A stretch of 64,000 nucleotides of DNA from Porphyrobacter sp. GA68 (GCF_022605525.1 NZ_JAKQYJ010000001.1:1349501-1413500); one strand, 5' to 3'; shown: positions 17,659-28,172, counted from the stretch's first letter. Notes: generated by a model from the sequence alone, not told the origin. Numbers and translations: made by a program.

Positions 17659-19602
17659 ATGTCGCGCAGCAAGGCAGATTCACCGACCAGTCCAGCCGGG
17701 GCGGAACGATTTCACGAGGATCGCGCCACCTACACGGTTGCCTCGGCGCAGCCCGATCTGGACGCAGGCGTCACGGCGATCCGGTCAACCGTCCGTACGC
17801 TGAAGCCCCGCCCGGGCGTGTACCGGATGCTCGATGCGCGGGGCGATGTCCTTTACGTCGGCAAGGCGCGCAGCCTGAAGGCGAGGGTGGCGAACTACAC
17901 GCAGGTGAGCGGCCTTACCAATCGTCTGCGCCGAATGGTCAGCCAGACGCGCAGCATGGAAATCGTTGTCACCGGATCGGAAGCGGAGGCGCTGCTGCTG
18001 GAGGCGCAGCTCATCAAGCGGTTCCGGCCACCGTTCAACGTCCTGCTGCGCGACGACAAGAGCTTTCCTTTCATCCTGCTGCGGGCTGAACATGATTACC
18101 CCCGCATCCAGAAACACCGCGGCGCGCGCCGGTTCAAAGGCAACTACTACGGGCCGTTCGCCAGCGCGGGGTCGGTGAACACCACTATCAACGCGTTGCA
18201 GAAGCTGTTCCTGCTGAGATCCTGCACCGACGCGTTCTTCAGGACACGCCAGCGGCCATGCCTGCTCTACCAGATCAAACGCTGCTCCGCCCCGTGCGTC
18301 GGACGGATCGACCGCGAGGGGTACGGCAGGCTGGTCGCGCAGGCAAAGGACTTCCTGGCCGGAAAGTCGGGACAGGTTCAGGCGGGCCTTGAGAAACAGA
18401 TGGCCGAAGCGGCGGAAAACCTAGACTTCGAAACCGCCGCCCTGCTGCGCGACCGCTTGCGGGCTGCGACCTTCATCCAGGGCAGTCAGGCCATCAATGC
18501 GAGCGGGGTGGGTGATGCCGACGTGTTTGCCCTGGCCAGCAAGAGCGGCCAGGTAGGCGTGCAGGCGTTCTTCATCAGGGGCGGGCAGAACTGGGGCCAT
18601 CGCGCGTTCTTCCCTGCGCATACTCAGGATCTGGACGAGGGGGAGATCCTGTCGGACGTGCTGCTGCAGTTCTACGAGGAGGTTCCGCCGCCGCGCGTCA
18701 TCCTGGTCGACCGCGACCTGCCGGAATGCGAACTTCTGGCTGAGGCGTTCGGCGAAGCGGCCGGGCACCGGGTCGAGATCAGCGTACCCCAGCGGGGCGA
18801 CCGCCGCCGCCTGCTGCAACAGGCGCAGCGCAATGCCACCGAAGCGCTCGAGCGGCGCGCCGCCGAGAGCGGCACCAAGGCGCGGTTGAACCAGGAGCTG
18901 GCCGACTTCCTAGAACTGGACGCGCCCCCGCAAAGGATCGAGGTTTACGACAATTCGCACATCCAGGGCGAGAAGGCGGTTGGCGCCATGATCGTGGCCG
19001 GGCCGGAAGGCTTTGAGAAAGGGCAGTACCGCAAGTTCAACATCAAGACGGCGCAGACGAACGACGACTTCGCCATGATGCGCGAAGTTATGCGCCGGCG
19101 GTTCGGGCGGGCGATGGAGGAGGACCCCGACCGCGAAAAGGCAGGGGTGTGGCCCGATCTTGTACTCCTGGACGGGGGCAAGGGGCAGATGTCCTCAGTG
19201 CGCACCGTGCTGGAGGAACTGGGGATCGAGGAACTGCCCGTGGTGGCGGTCGCAAAGGGGCCGCACCACGGCCGCGAGGGGCGCGAGGTGTTCCACTTTC
19301 CGGACGGCCGGGAAAAGACGCTGCCTGTAAACTCGCCGCTTCTGTTCCATCTCCAGCGGCTGAGGGACGAAGTTCACCGCTTTGCCATCGGCGCGCATCG
19401 GGCGAAACGCAGCCGGGCGATCACCGCATCGCCGCTCGATGAAATCCCCGGCATCGGGCCGGCGCGCAAGCGTGCGCTGCTGCTGCATTTCGGGACCGCG
19501 GGGCGCGTTCGGGCGGCGGCGCTGGAGGATCTGAAGCGCGCGCCGGGAATCAACGATACCGTCGCCCAGAAGGTGTATGACTTCTACCATGCAAACGGGT
19601 AG
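17659..19602 (+). CDS. uvrC: Excinuclease ABC subunit C
   Basis: 647 residues. Makes the 3' and 5' incisions in UvrABC nucleotide excision repair. GIY-YIG nuclease domain at the N-terminus (GVYRMLDARGDVLYVGKA), a cysteine-rich RCSAPCVGRI segment, a UVR motif for UvrB contact (DFETAALLRDRL), the RNase H-like nuclease domain (EVYDNSHIQG, DLVLLDGGKGQ) and tandem helix-hairpin-helix (DEIPGIGPARKRALL). About 40 extra N-terminal residues precede the first domain. No LexA-type GTTC-N7-GTTC box seen upstream. Confidence 0.97.
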   Translation: MSRSKADSPTSPAGAERFHEDRATYTVASAQPDLDAGVTAIRSTVRTLKPRPGVYRMLDARGDVLYVGKARSLKARVANYTQVSGLTNRLRRMVSQTRSMEIVVTGSEAEALLLEAQLIKRFRPPFNVLLRDDKSFPFILLRAEHDYPRIQKHRGARRFKGNYYGPFASAGSVNTTINALQKLFLLRSCTDAFFRTRQRPCLLYQIKRCSAPCVGRIDREGYGRLVAQAKDFLAGKSGQVQAGLEKQMAEAAENLDFETAALLRDRLRAATFIQGSQAINASGVGDADVFALASKSGQVGVQAFFIRGGQNWGHRAFFPAHTQDLDEGEILSDVLLQFYEEVPPPRVILVDRDLPECELLAEAFGEAAGHRVEISVPQRGDRRRLLQQAQRNATEALERRAAESGTKARLNQELADFLELDAPPQRIEVYDNSHIQGEKAVGAMIVAGPEGFEKGQYRKFNIKTAQTNDDFAMMREVMRRRFGRAMEEDPDREKAGVWPDLVLLDGGKGQMSSVRTVLEELGIEELPVVAVAKGPHHGREGREVFHFPDGREKTLPVNSPLLFHLQRLRDEVHRFAIGAHRAKRSRAITASPLDEIPGIGPARKRALLLHFGTAGRVRAAALEDLKRAPGINDTVAQKVYDFYHANG

Positions 19603-19665
19603 GATGGGCACCGCCTGGGCGCACCGGACAGGAGGCGTCCGCCGGCCTAGCTGGAGTTGCACGCG

Positions 19666-20472
19666 ATGAAATCTGTTCTGCTTCATGTTACCCAGGACCA
19701 AGCTTGCGAGAACCGTCTGCAGATCGCGCTGGACCTTGTGCGGGAATTTGGCGGGCACCTCACCTGCTGTCAGGTCGTTCCGTTCGAGATCCCTTCGCCC
19801 GGAGACTTCTACGGCATGGGCGCCTCCAGCTTGCTGCCGGTTCTGAAAGAAGACGCGGAAAAGCTGCGCGAGAGCAGCGAACAGCGTCTGCGCCGGGAGG
19901 GCATACCGTATGACTGGCAATTCGGGTTCGGCATGCCGGAGACCCATCTTGCCCAGCACGCTGCCTTGGCCGATGTGATCGTCGCCGGACCTTACGACCC
20001 GGCGGCGCAGGCGGGGCCGTCGCAACTGGTGGGCTGGCTGGCGATCCATACCCGCACCCCGGTTCTAGTTCCATCGCCGGACCATGCCGGGCTGGACGTG
20101 GATGGGCCGGTGCTGGTCGCCTGGAACGGATCGCCGGAAGCGGGCCGGGCCGTGCGTGGCGCGCTGCCTGTTCTGCGCCGCAGCGCACAAGTCGTGGTCG
20201 CCAGCGCCGTACAGCAGGAGGACCGCGCCCGCCTGCCCTCGCTCGCGGTTATGGAGTACCTGTCGCGGCACGGCGTCTCGGCAGAATTGCGCGAACTGCC
20301 GCAGGGCGGAGAGGACGTCGGCGATATGCTGAAAGGCGCGGCAAGAGAGTGCGGGGCCACGTTGATGGTGCAGGGCGCCTATGGCCATTCCCGCCTTAGC
20401 CAGATGATCTTTGGCGGCGTCACCCATCGCATGCTCAAAAAGGTCGAGCTGCCGCTGCTCCTGGCGCACTGA
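19666..20472 (+). CDS. Universal stress protein, tandem UspA-like
   Basis: 268 residues with two Usp-type alpha/beta halves. The second ends in GAYGHSRLSQMIFGG, close to the G-x2-G-x9-G ATP loop but with Gly where Ser/Thr usually lies, so nucleotide binding is uncertain. The first half lacks a clear ATP loop. I start at the ATG (19666) rather than a TTG three codons earlier, because GGAG lies 9 bases upstream. Likely cytoplasmic stress protein; no EcfG-type promoter seen. Confidence 0.85.
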   Translation: MKSVLLHVTQDQACENRLQIALDLVREFGGHLTCCQVVPFEIPSPGDFYGMGASSLLPVLKEDAEKLRESSEQRLRREGIPYDWQFGFGMPETHLAQHAALADVIVAGPYDPAAQAGPSQLVGWLAIHTRTPVLVPSPDHAGLDVDGPVLVAWNGSPEAGRAVRGALPVLRRSAQVVVASAVQQEDRARLPSLAVMEYLSRHGVSAELRELPQGGEDVGDMLKGAARECGATLMVQGAYGHSRLSQMIFGGVTHRMLKKVELPLLLAH

Positions 20473-20612
20473 TCCGCCGCATCTTAGTTCGGAACCTTGC
20501 GCGGCGGGCATGGAAGGGGATGGGCGCGCGTGGGTGTTATGCCGCGCGTTTAGCCGGCTTTCCTGCGGCCGCAGGCTGTAGCCGCACCCGACAACGCCCT
20601 TGTTCGGCCCGA
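20473..20612. other. Convergent intergenic region with inverted repeats
   Basis: Between convergent genes. Holds a 7-bp inverted repeat GCGCGGC (20499-20505)/GCCGCGC (20541-20547) and a perfect 14-base palindrome CCTGCGGCCGCAGG (20562-20575). No T-runs. Probably serves transcription termination in both directions; no gene seen. Confidence 0.35.
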
Positions 20613-21374
20613 TCAGGTGCCGGCAGTATCCGCGCCCGTGTGCCGCCGCCCGATCAGCAGTCCCTTGCTGCCCCCGCCGTCGAAGGTAAACGCCAGGTCC
20701 GGCCAGCGGCGCCGCCACTGCCGGGTGATCCAGCGCTCTCCGGGGCGGGCGGCATCGTCCAGCATTACCGCGCCGCCGGGTGTCAACCGATCGAACAGCC
20801 GTTCGGCCGCGCCGCGGACCAGGGGATGAACGGTCCATGGCGGTCCATCCACCACCAGCAGGTCTATCTGTGGTGGCATCGACGGCAGTTGATACCATTC
20901 GCCCGGCCAGCCATCCTGCCGGACCAGCGGGGCGTGGTGGAAGTTGGCCGCCAGCCCGTGCTCCGCGAGCCACCGTTCCATTTCGGCCAGGAATGGCCGG
21001 TGCTGGTCAAAACTATACAAGCTGCCGCCGCCGTTCGCGCGCAGGGCAGCGGCAATGACCAGCGATGTCGCGCCCGAGCCAAGCTCCACCACCACCCGCG
21101 GCCGCAGTTCCTCAACCCGGTCAACCAGGCGATGGAGGAAAAAAGTGTCGGCCTTCCAGCTGCCCAGATTGGGCAAGGCATCCGCAGGCAGGTGCAGACG
21201 TTCCAGCAAGGCCCGCTTGCTCGCCGCCGTGCCGCCGTAGAGGCTCCGCAGCAGCCAGGGCCACTGGATCAAGCCCCAGGCCAGCAATGCGCCCTTTTCA
21301 GACCAGTTGCGATTGTTGCGTTGTTGACCCGGCAGGTCCAGCGGCAGCAGCCCGGTCGCGTGTTTGGTGGTCAA
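20613..21374 (-). CDS. Class I SAM-dependent methyltransferase
   Basis: 253 residues. SAM-binding motif I VVVELGSGATSLV at about residue 93, an acidic motif II Asp (SFDQHRPF), and LLVVDGPPW at motif IV, as in Methyltransf_24-type enzymes. The N-terminal 70 residues are helical with a hydrophobic WGLIQWPWLL stretch that may touch the membrane. Substrate unknown. Same strand as, and 70 bases after, tesB. Confidence 0.78.
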   Translation of the reverse strand: MTTKHATGLLPLDLPGQQRNNRNWSEKGALLAWGLIQWPWLLRSLYGGTAASKRALLERLHLPADALPNLGSWKADTFFLHRLVDRVEELRPRVVVELGSGATSLVIAAALRANGGGSLYSFDQHRPFLAEMERWLAEHGLAANFHHAPLVRQDGWPGEWYQLPSMPPQIDLLVVDGPPWTVHPLVRGAAERLFDRLTPGGAVMLDDAARPGERWITRQWRRRWPDLAFTFDGGGSKGLLIGRRHTGADTAGT

Positions 21375-21444
21375 GCTGCTTTCTCGCTTCTACTCTGCTG
21401 CTGCGCCATACAGGGTAGAATACGAGGTTAGCAAGCGGGGCGCT

Positions 21445-22344
21445 TCACTCCTTGCGGCGCCGCCGGATCATCCCTTCCTGCGCGACGCTGGCGACCAGTT
21501 CGCCCGCGCGGTTGAAGATACTGCCTCGATTAAAGCCCCTGCCGCCGCCTGACCAGGGGCTGTCGGTTGCATACAGCAGCCATTCGTCGGCGCGGGCCGG
21601 GCGGTGGAACCACAGGGCATGATCGAGGCTCGCACTGGTGAGTTCTCCGCGAAACCAGGACAGCCCATGCGGCAGGACGCTGGTGCCCAGCAGCGTATAG
21701 TCGCTGGCGTAGGCGATCACGGCGCGGTGCAGGGCTGGATCGTCCGGCAGGCGCGCGACCGTGCGGAACCAACTGTGCGCCACCGGCGGCTTGGGGTCGC
21801 TGTTCATCCAGTGCAGCTGGCCCGGCGTGCGCATCTCTATCGGGCGAGGGCGCAGGAACAGGGCGCGCTGCCCCTCTGTCATGCGGTCACCGAACCGGGC
21901 GATCATCCCGGCGCGCTGCTCGTGCTCGGGGGGAAGATCTTCGGGCGGAGCGACGTCCGGCATCACCGGCGCCTGATGCTCAAGCCCGGCCTCCTCGCGA
22001 TGGAAGCTGGCGGAGAAGTTGAGGATCGGCTCACCCTGCTGACTGGCGACGACCCGGCGGTTCGCAAAGCTGCGGCCCTCGAAGTCGGCCGTTACCGCGT
22101 AATTGATCACCTCGCCCTCGCGGCCGCCGCGCAGGAAATAGGCGTGGAGCGAATGGGCGCTCTTGCCTTCTTCCACCGATTGCTGCGCTGCCTGCAGCGC
22201 CTGGGCGATCACCTGACCGCCAAATACGCGGCCAACCCCGCCAGGCTGGGGTATGCCGGTGAAGTCAAACTCGTGCTTGCGTTCAACGCTGAGCAGCTGG
22301 ACGAATTGGGCGATGATCTGTTCGGGCAGTGGCTGATCGGTCAT
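21445..22344 (-). CDS. tesB: Acyl-CoA thioesterase II
   Basis: 299 residues. Double-hotdog thioesterase that hydrolyses medium- and long-chain acyl-CoA. RVFGGQVIAQAL near the N-terminus, HSLHAYFLRGG, ASLDHALWFHRP and the final VASVAQEGMIR (catalytic Gln region) are TesB signatures. I start at MTDQPLPEQI (22344); the longer open frame would run back into hppA. Confidence 0.93.
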   Translation of the reverse strand: MTDQPLPEQIIAQFVQLLSVERKHEFDFTGIPQPGGVGRVFGGQVIAQALQAAQQSVEEGKSAHSLHAYFLRGGREGEVINYAVTADFEGRSFANRRVVASQQGEPILNFSASFHREEAGLEHQAPVMPDVAPPEDLPPEHEQRAGMIARFGDRMTEGQRALFLRPRPIEMRTPGQLHWMNSDPKPPVAHSWFRTVARLPDDPALHRAVIAYASDYTLLGTSVLPHGLSWFRGELTSASLDHALWFHRPARADEWLLYATDSPWSGGGRGFNRGSIFNRAGELVASVAQEGMIRRRRKE

Positions 22345-22468
22345 ATGGGGTTCGCCCTGCCGCAAGGCGCGGGGCACATCCAGCAGAAACTCCGCGCCGG
22401 CGTCAGGGGTATGCGAACACCGCGTAGCCGCAGCGCCGCAGCCCCGACGGGCGCGGTTGAGCCGCGGC

Positions 22469-24640
22469 CTAAAGCGCGGCGGCGTTGTACAATGCCGCAA
22501 GCAGCAGCAGCGCGACGATGTTGGTGATCTTGATCATCGGGTTGACCGCCGGTCCTGCCGTGTCCTTGTAAGGGTCGCCGACCGTGTCCCCGGTCACCGC
22601 CGCCTTGTGCGCTTCCGACCCCTTGCCGCCGTGATGGCCATCCTCGATGTACTTCTTGGCATTGTCCCAGGCGCCACCACCGCTGGTCATGGACAGGGCG
22701 ACGAACAGGCCGCCCACGATGACTCCGAGCAGCAAGGCGCCGAGCGCGGCGAAGCCGTTCTCCTGTCCGGCAACGGCGGTGATGGTGAAATACACCACGA
22801 TTGGGGCAAGCACCGGCAACAGTGAGGGAACGATCATCTCCTTGATCGCCGCCTTGGTCACCAGATCCACCGTGCGGGCGTAATCCGGCTTTGTCTCGTA
22901 GGTCATGATGCCGGGCTTTTCCCGGAACTGCTCGCGCACATCCTTGACCACATCGCCTGCCGCGCGGCCCACGGCGGTCATTCCCATCGCGCCGAACAGG
23001 TAGGGCAGCAGCGCCCCCAGCAGCAGACCGACGATGACGTACGGGTTCTCGAGGCTGAAATCGAGGTCGAGCAGGGGGAAGTATTCGGCAAGGTCCGCTG
23101 TGTAGGCGGCGAACAGGACCAGTGCGGCCAGCCCCGCCGAACCGATGGCGTACCCCTTTGTCACCGCCTTGGTTGTGTTGCCGACCGCGTCCAGCGCGTC
23201 GGTCTTTTCGCGGACGCTGTCGTCCAGCCCCGCCATTTCGGCGATGCCGCCGGCGTTGTCGGTTACGGGGCCATAGGCGTCCAGCGCCACGACCATGCCG
23301 GCCAGCGCCAACATGGACGTGGCGGCATAGGCAATGCCAAGGAGGCCTGCCAATTGGAACGCAGCGATGATGCCCGTGACGATCACCAGCGTCGGCAATG
23401 CGGTCGCCTCCATGCTGATCGCCAGCCCCTGGATGACGTTGGTGCCATGGCCCGTTTCCGATGCCTTGGCGATCGAGCGGACCGGGCGATACTGAGTGCC
23501 GGTGTAATATTCGGTGATCCAGATGATGAGCCCGGTGATGACCAGGCCCAGCATCGCCGACCAGAACAGCCCCCACCCGGTCACGCCGCCGACCAGGGTG
23601 GACAGCCCTTCCTCGGCAGGCGAACCTTCGATGGCGATGATTTCTGTCGCGTCGGCCAGCGACCCGCCGATCACCGCGTTCATGTCGCCCAGGGCCGCCT
23701 GCATCGCAAACCAGATCAGCGGAATGGAAAGAACGGCCGTGACCAGGAACCCCTTGTACATCGCGCCCATGATCGACTGCGACTTGCCCAACCGCACGAA
23801 GTAGGTGCCGATGATGGACGTGAGGATGCATGCTCCGCCGATTAGCAGCGGCAACGCCATCAGGGGCAACAGCAGGTCGCCGATGTTGCGCACCAGCAGT
23901 GCGGTCAGCACCATGGTCGCACCGACCGTCACGACATATGTTTCGAACAGGTCGGCCGCCATCCCGGCGCAGTCGCCGACATTGTCACCCACATTGTCAG
24001 CGATGACGGCGGGGTTGCGCGGGTCGTCTTCCGGAATACCGGCCTCGACCTTGCCCACAAGGTCGGCGCCCACATCGGCCGCTTTAGTGAAGATGCCGCC
24101 GCCCAGCCGGGCGAAAATGGAGATCAGCGAAGCACCGAACGCCAGCGCCACCAGCGCGTCGATGACGGTGCGATTGTTCGGCGCGAGGCCGAGCGGCCCG
24201 ACCAGGACAACGAAGAAGACCGCAATTGCCAGCAACGCCAGTCCCGCAACGAGCAGCCCGGTGATTGCCCCGGCCCGGAAGGCCACCGTCAATCCCTGTT
24301 GCAGTCCGCTCTGCGCGGCTGCCGCCGTGCGCACGTTTGCCTTCACCGAGATGTTCATTCCGATGAAGCCCGCCAGTCCGGACAGCACCGCTCCGACGAC
24401 AAACCCGATCGCGCTGACGATCCCCAGGAACAGAAGCACGAGCACCGCGACGATGGCCCCGACAACCGCGATGGTGGTGTATTGCCGTTTCAGATACGCC
24501 TGCGCCCCTTCCTGAATGGCCGAGGCAATCTCCTGCATCCGCGCGTTGCCGGTGCCCATCCTGAGCACCTGACTGCTGGTGACGGCGCCGTAAACGATCG
24601 CCAGCAACCCCAAGGCGATCGCAATCCAGATCAGCTCCAC
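22469..24640 (-). CDS. hppA: Membrane-bound proton-translocating pyrophosphatase, K+-independent type
   Basis: 723 residues, about 16 membrane segments. Hydrolyses cytosolic pyrophosphate and pumps H+ across the inner membrane. Pyrophosphate site [11 protein letters not shown] and [19 protein letters not shown], and the C-terminal DNAKKYIE are conserved. In [14 protein letters not shown] the key residue is Lys491 (equivalent to the Lys of K+-independent enzymes, where K+-dependent ones have Ala), so it should not need potassium. Lies 122 bases after thiL in a hisG-hisD-nusB-thiL-hppA order. Confidence 0.96.
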   Translation of the reverse strand: MELIWIAIALGLLAIVYGAVTSSQVLRMGTGNARMQEIASAIQEGAQAYLKRQYTTIAVVGAIVAVLVLLFLGIVSAIGFVVGAVLSGLAGFIGMNISVKANVRTAAAAQSGLQQGLTVAFRAGAITGLLVAGLALLAIAVFFVVLVGPLGLAPNNRTVIDALVALAFGASLISIFARLGGGIFTKAADVGADLVGKVEAGIPEDDPRNPAVIADNVGDNVGDCAGMAADLFETYVVTVGATMVLTALLVRNIGDLLLPLMALPLLIGGACILTSIIGTYFVRLGKSQSIMGAMYKGFLVTAVLSIPLIWFAMQAALGDMNAVIGGSLADATEIIAIEGSPAEEGLSTLVGGVTGWGLFWSAMLGLVITGLIIWITEYYTGTQYRPVRSIAKASETGHGTNVIQGLAISMEATALPTLVIVTGIIAAFQLAGLLGIAYAATSMLALAGMVVALDAYGPVTDNAGGIAEMAGLDDSVREKTDALDAVGNTTKAVTKGYAIGSAGLAALVLFAAYTADLAEYFPLLDLDFSLENPYVIVGLLLGALLPYLFGAMGMTAVGRAAGDVVKDVREQFREKPGIMTYETKPDYARTVDLVTKAAIKEMIVPSLLPVLAPIVVYFTITAVAGQENGFAALGALLLGVIVGGLFVALSMTSGGGAWDNAKKYIEDGHHGGKGSEAHKAAVTGDTVGDPYKDTAGPAVNPMIKITNIVALLLLAALYNAAAL

Positions 24641-24762
24641 GCGGTGTCCTCCCTGTCAAACTCACGGTCCTCCGCCCGGGGGGCGGGGCCGATCTTGGAC
24701 ACAAGGTATATAGCGGTTGGGGCCGCTGGCAAGGCCGCTCACACTTGCCGGTGGAACGCGGC

Positions 24763-25629
24763 TCAGCCGTGGCGGTAGCCGAGCGGCTCTCTCGCCGGAA
24801 CCTCGTCCACCAACAGCGGGGATCCCATCCGGCCCACCACCCGGCCGATACGCTCTGCCGCCACGGGAAGCCTGCTGTCCGCGGCGGCGGTGAAGAGCAG
24901 TGCGTAGTCGTCGCCCCAGCGCATCGCCTCCGCCTTGCGGGCTGCCGGCCCCGCGAAGGGCACGGCGCTGCTGTCGATGCAGATCGTCATACCGCTCGCC
25001 TCTGCCATGCGCTGCGCATCCAGCAGCAGCCCGTCCGACACGTCCATCATCGCACTGACCAGCGGAGCCAGTGCCTGTCCTTCAGCCAGGCGCGGAGAGG
25101 GGCGGCGGAAGGCGAGACTGTCGGCGCCGGTCGCGTCCCGCACCGCTTCGAACCCCAGCATGGCGGCACCGACCGGCCCGGCCAGGAACAGCGCATCGCC
25201 CACGCTCGCACCGCTTCGGGCAGGCACGGGGGTATGTGTCGCCCGGCCAATCGCCGTGAGCCCGAACGAGCGCTGCCCCGCTGCGGCCACCGTGTCGCCG
25301 CCCAGCAGTGCGACTTGAAACGCCTCCAGCCCCTCTCGCAACCCTCTCAGGAACGGGGCGTCTCCTTCCCCGAGTTGGTAGCCGAGCAGCACTCCGACCG
25401 GCTCGGCCCCCTTCGCGGCAAGGTCGGACAAATTCACCGCCAACAACTTCCAGGCGACATCGGCCATGTCCTGTCCGGGAAGCCAGTGCACGCCTTCCAC
25501 CATGACGTCATGCGTCAGGATCAACGTCTCCCCGCCTAAATCCAGCACTGCCGCGTCATCCGCCAGACCGCGCGCGCCGGGATGCAGCGGAAGTGCCCGC
25601 AGAGCGGCAAGGAGGCCGTTTTCGTTCAT
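24763..25629 (-). CDS. thiL: Thiamine-monophosphate kinase
   Basis: 288 residues. Phosphorylates thiamine monophosphate to the active pyrophosphate. GLADDAAVLDL, LILTHDVMVEGVHW, KLLAVNLSDLAAKGA (the PurM-like nucleotide and metal site), GGDTVAA and MMDVSDGLLLDAQRM are standard ThiL motifs. I start at 25629 (MNENGLLAALR); nusB ends 93 bases upstream. The N-terminus is a little shorter than in E. coli. Confidence 0.95.
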   Translation of the reverse strand: MNENGLLAALRALPLHPGARGLADDAAVLDLGGETLILTHDVMVEGVHWLPGQDMADVAWKLLAVNLSDLAAKGAEPVGVLLGYQLGEGDAPFLRGLREGLEAFQVALLGGDTVAAAGQRSFGLTAIGRATHTPVPARSGASVGDALFLAGPVGAAMLGFEAVRDATGADSLAFRRPSPRLAEGQALAPLVSAMMDVSDGLLLDAQRMAEASGMTICIDSSAVPFAGPAARKAEAMRWGDDYALLFTAAADSRLPVAAERIGRVVGRMGSPLLVDEVPAREPLGYRHG

Positions 25630-25722
25630 CCGGTCGGAGTGACCATCCCGGCTGAACTTGTCAAAGGGGGCGCCGCCGGGCGCGTCAGTGTCCTGCTGCT
25701 GAAGCGGCAACGAGACGCCGGC

Positions 25723-26184
25723 TCACGGGCGCACCTCTCCGGCCACCGCGTCCAGCACGCCGTTGGCAAACTTCGCCTGGCTGTCGTCGAAGAACGCCTT
25801 GGCGACGTCCACATACTCGCTGATTACGGCCGCCTTGGGCACATCCTTGCGGGCGAGCAATTCGTATGTTCCTACCCGCAGCACCTGCGCCATGGTGCGA
25901 TCCAGCCGGGCGAGGGTCCACCCCTGCGCGAGCTTGGCGGACAGCAGTTGATCGATCTCCTCGCCTCTGGCGTCCACGCCGCGCACCAGATCGTCGAAGA
26001 AAGCCACATCGGCATCGGCGTATTCGTCGCCCTCGATTTCATGACCCAGGCGGTGCTGGTGAAATTCGTCCAGCAGCCGGGCAAGCGGCGTCTGCTCCAT
26101 TGCGCGCTGGTAGCTCGCCTGCACGGCGGCGAGCCGCGCCGCGGAACGGGCCTTTGAGCGGCGGGGTAGCTTGTTGGCGGTCAT
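25723..26184 (-). CDS. nusB: Transcription antitermination factor NusB
   Basis: 153 residues. RNA-binding helical protein that acts with NusE in rRNA antitermination. ARLAAVQASYQ near the N-terminus, then RVGTYELLARKDVPKAAVISEYVD... typical of the C-terminal half. The ATG overlaps the hisD stop (ATGA), so translation is coupled to hisD. Confidence 0.95.
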   Translation of the reverse strand: MTANKLPRRSKARSAARLAAVQASYQRAMEQTPLARLLDEFHQHRLGHEIEGDEYADADVAFFDDLVRGVDARGEEIDQLLSAKLAQGWTLARLDRTMAQVLRVGTYELLARKDVPKAAVISEYVDVAKAFFDDSQAKFANGVLDAVAGEVRP

Positions 26185-27473
26185 GGGAGGCGTAACTCGA
26201 TAGAGTGGGCGTGAGCAGGCAAACCCTCCGCATGGGCGAGGGTTGCCGCGGCGGGACCGATGAGGCCGAGTGCAGCCGCATCCGGCACGGCGATGAAGCT
26301 GGTGCGCTTCATGAAATCGAGCACCGACAGGCCGCTGGTGAACCGCGCCCGTCGACCGGTCGGCAGGACGTGATTGGGGCCGGCTACATAATCGCCCACG
26401 GCCTCTGGAGTCATGCGGCCAAGAAACACGCTGCCGGCATGGCGCAGCTGTGCGAACAGCGCCTCCGGCTCCGCGACCGCGAGCTCCACATGCTCGGCAG
26501 CAAGGCGGTTGGCTAGGGCAGGGGCGGCGTCGAGAGAGTCGATAACGATGACGACACCGTGCGCGTCCCAGCTGGCGCGGGCTGCCTCGGCCGTGGACAG
26601 GCCGGTCAATTGCCGTTCGACCGCGTCACAGACCTGCCGGGCGAACGCCTCGTCGTCGGTGATGAGGATGCTTTGTGCGGCCGGATCGTGCTCCGCCTGA
26701 GACAGAAGGTCTGCAGCGATCCAGTCCGGATCGTTGGCTGCATCGGCGACCACCAGTATCTCGCTCGGCCCGGCAACCATGTCGATGCCCACCAAGCCGA
26801 AAACCTGCCGCTTGGCCTCTGCAACCCACGCGTTGCCGGGTCCGGTAATGACATCGACCCGGGCGATCCGTTCCGTGCCATAGGCGAGAGCCGCGACCGC
26901 CTGTGCCCCGCCGATGCGCCAGACCTCGTCCACTCCGGCCAGGTGGGCCGCGGCCAGCACCAGCGGGTTGACCTGCCCGTTCGGGGTCGGGGTCACAACC
27001 GCGAGCCGATCCACGCCCGCAACCTTCGCGGGAATGGCGTTCATCAGCAGGGATGAAGGGTATGCGGCCCGCCCGCCGGGAACGTAAAGACCGGCCGCGT
27101 CGACCGGCCCCCACTTCGCTCCCAGCCGTATGCCGGCCGCATCGCGGTAGTCGCGGTCCTGCGGCAATTGCGCCTCGTGGAAGGCGCGAATACGCTGCGC
27201 CGCGAGGTTCAGCGCGCTGCGCAGATCAGGGGCGAGGGCGTCATACGCGGCGGCGCAGTCGTCCGGAGCAATCCGCCAGTCGCCATTCAGGCGCAATTCG
27301 AAGCGATCGAACCGCGCCGTGTATTCCGCCAATGCCGCATCGCCGCGCTGTTTCACATCCTGCAGGATTTTCGTGACGTCGCCTGCCACGCCGTTGTCGC
27401 CTTCCCGCCGGTTGTCGACGATGGCGGTGAATTCGGTGGCAAAATTATCGTCAGCGGAGCGCAAAAGGCGCAT
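26181..27473 (-). CDS. hisD: Histidinol dehydrogenase
   Basis: 430 residues. Zinc enzyme that oxidises L-histidinol to L-histidine in two NAD+-dependent steps. GLYVPGGRAAYPSS, GPGNAWVAEAKRQVFG, GPSEILVVAD, SQAEHDP (zinc Gln and His), GPNHVLPT and HAHSIELR (zinc His) are present. Start at MRLLRSADD (27473), overlapping the hisG stop by one base; an apparent upstream extension lies within hisG. Confidence 0.97.
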   Translation of the reverse strand: MRLLRSADDNFATEFTAIVDNRREGDNGVAGDVTKILQDVKQRGDAALAEYTARFDRFELRLNGDWRIAPDDCAAAYDALAPDLRSALNLAAQRIRAFHEAQLPQDRDYRDAAGIRLGAKWGPVDAAGLYVPGGRAAYPSSLLMNAIPAKVAGVDRLAVVTPTPNGQVNPLVLAAAHLAGVDEVWRIGGAQAVAALAYGTERIARVDVITGPGNAWVAEAKRQVFGLVGIDMVAGPSEILVVADAANDPDWIAADLLSQAEHDPAAQSILITDDEAFARQVCDAVERQLTGLSTAEAARASWDAHGVVIVIDSLDAAPALANRLAAEHVELAVAEPEALFAQLRHAGSVFLGRMTPEAVGDYVAGPNHVLPTGRRARFTSGLSVLDFMKRTSFIAVPDAAALGLIGPAAATLAHAEGLPAHAHSIELRLP

Positions 27474-28129
27474 CAGGCGGCCTCCGCTTCGGACAGGCTG
27501 CGAAAGGCATCGATCAGTGGCGCAATCCGGCGATCGGTCTTGAGCGCTGCACGGTTGACGATCAGCCGGGCGCTGACATCCATGATGCGATCCGTTTCCA
27601 CCAGGCCGTTTTCCGCAAGGGTTCGGCCGCTCGACACCAGATCGACGATCCGCCCGGCCAGTCCCAGTGCAGGGGCAATCTCCATCGCCCCGTTCAGCTT
27701 GACGCATTCGGCCTGAACGCCGTGGCGCTCGAAGTGACGGCGGGTCAGGTTGGGGTATTTGGTTGCGACCCGCAGATGACTGGCCCGCAGCGCGTCCATC
27801 GTGCCCACAGCCGGTTCCGCGATGGACAGCCGGCAATGGCCGATGGCCAGATCAACCGGCGCGTAGAGGTCGGCGTAGTCGAATTCTTCCACTACGTCGG
27901 AACCGACAATGCCGAGCTGCGCCGCGCCGTGAGCCACGAACGTCGCCACATCGAAGGCGCGTACCCGGATCAGGCGCATGTCCGCGGGTGATCGGCAGGC
28001 GAATGTCAGGGCGCGGTTGTGCTTGTCGCCGAACGCGGCTTCGGGCACGATCCCCGCGCGTGCCATCACCGGCAGTGCTTCTTCAAGGATGCGTCCCTTG
28101 GGCACAGCGAAGGTCAGGAGGTTCGGCAT
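27473..28129 (-). CDS. hisG: ATP phosphoribosyltransferase, short form
   Basis: 218 residues. First step of histidine synthesis, joining ATP and PRPP. The length is that of short-form HisG (about 200-230), which lacks the regulatory C-terminal domain and normally needs HisZ; no hisZ is in the window. [26 protein letters not shown] and [14 protein letters not shown] are the family motifs. Leads the hisG-hisD-nusB-thiL operon and is divergent from the DUF2332 gene. Confidence 0.96.
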   Translation of the reverse strand: MPNLLTFAVPKGRILEEALPVMARAGIVPEAAFGDKHNRALTFACRSPADMRLIRVRAFDVATFVAHGAAQLGIVGSDVVEEFDYADLYAPVDLAIGHCRLSIAEPAVGTMDALRASHLRVATKYPNLTRRHFERHGVQAECVKLNGAMEIAPALGLAGRIVDLVSSGRTLAENGLVETDRIMDVSARLIVNRAALKTDRRIAPLIDAFRSLSEAEAA

Positions 28130-28172
28130 GTCGCCGGCAGATAGGGGCCGGGCTGAAAAAGGGCAATCGCGG

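Noticed and set aside
22341-23831. Long minus-strand frame overlapping hppA in another frame
   Set aside because: Arg/Gly-rich translation with no structure; hppA is certain in this interval.
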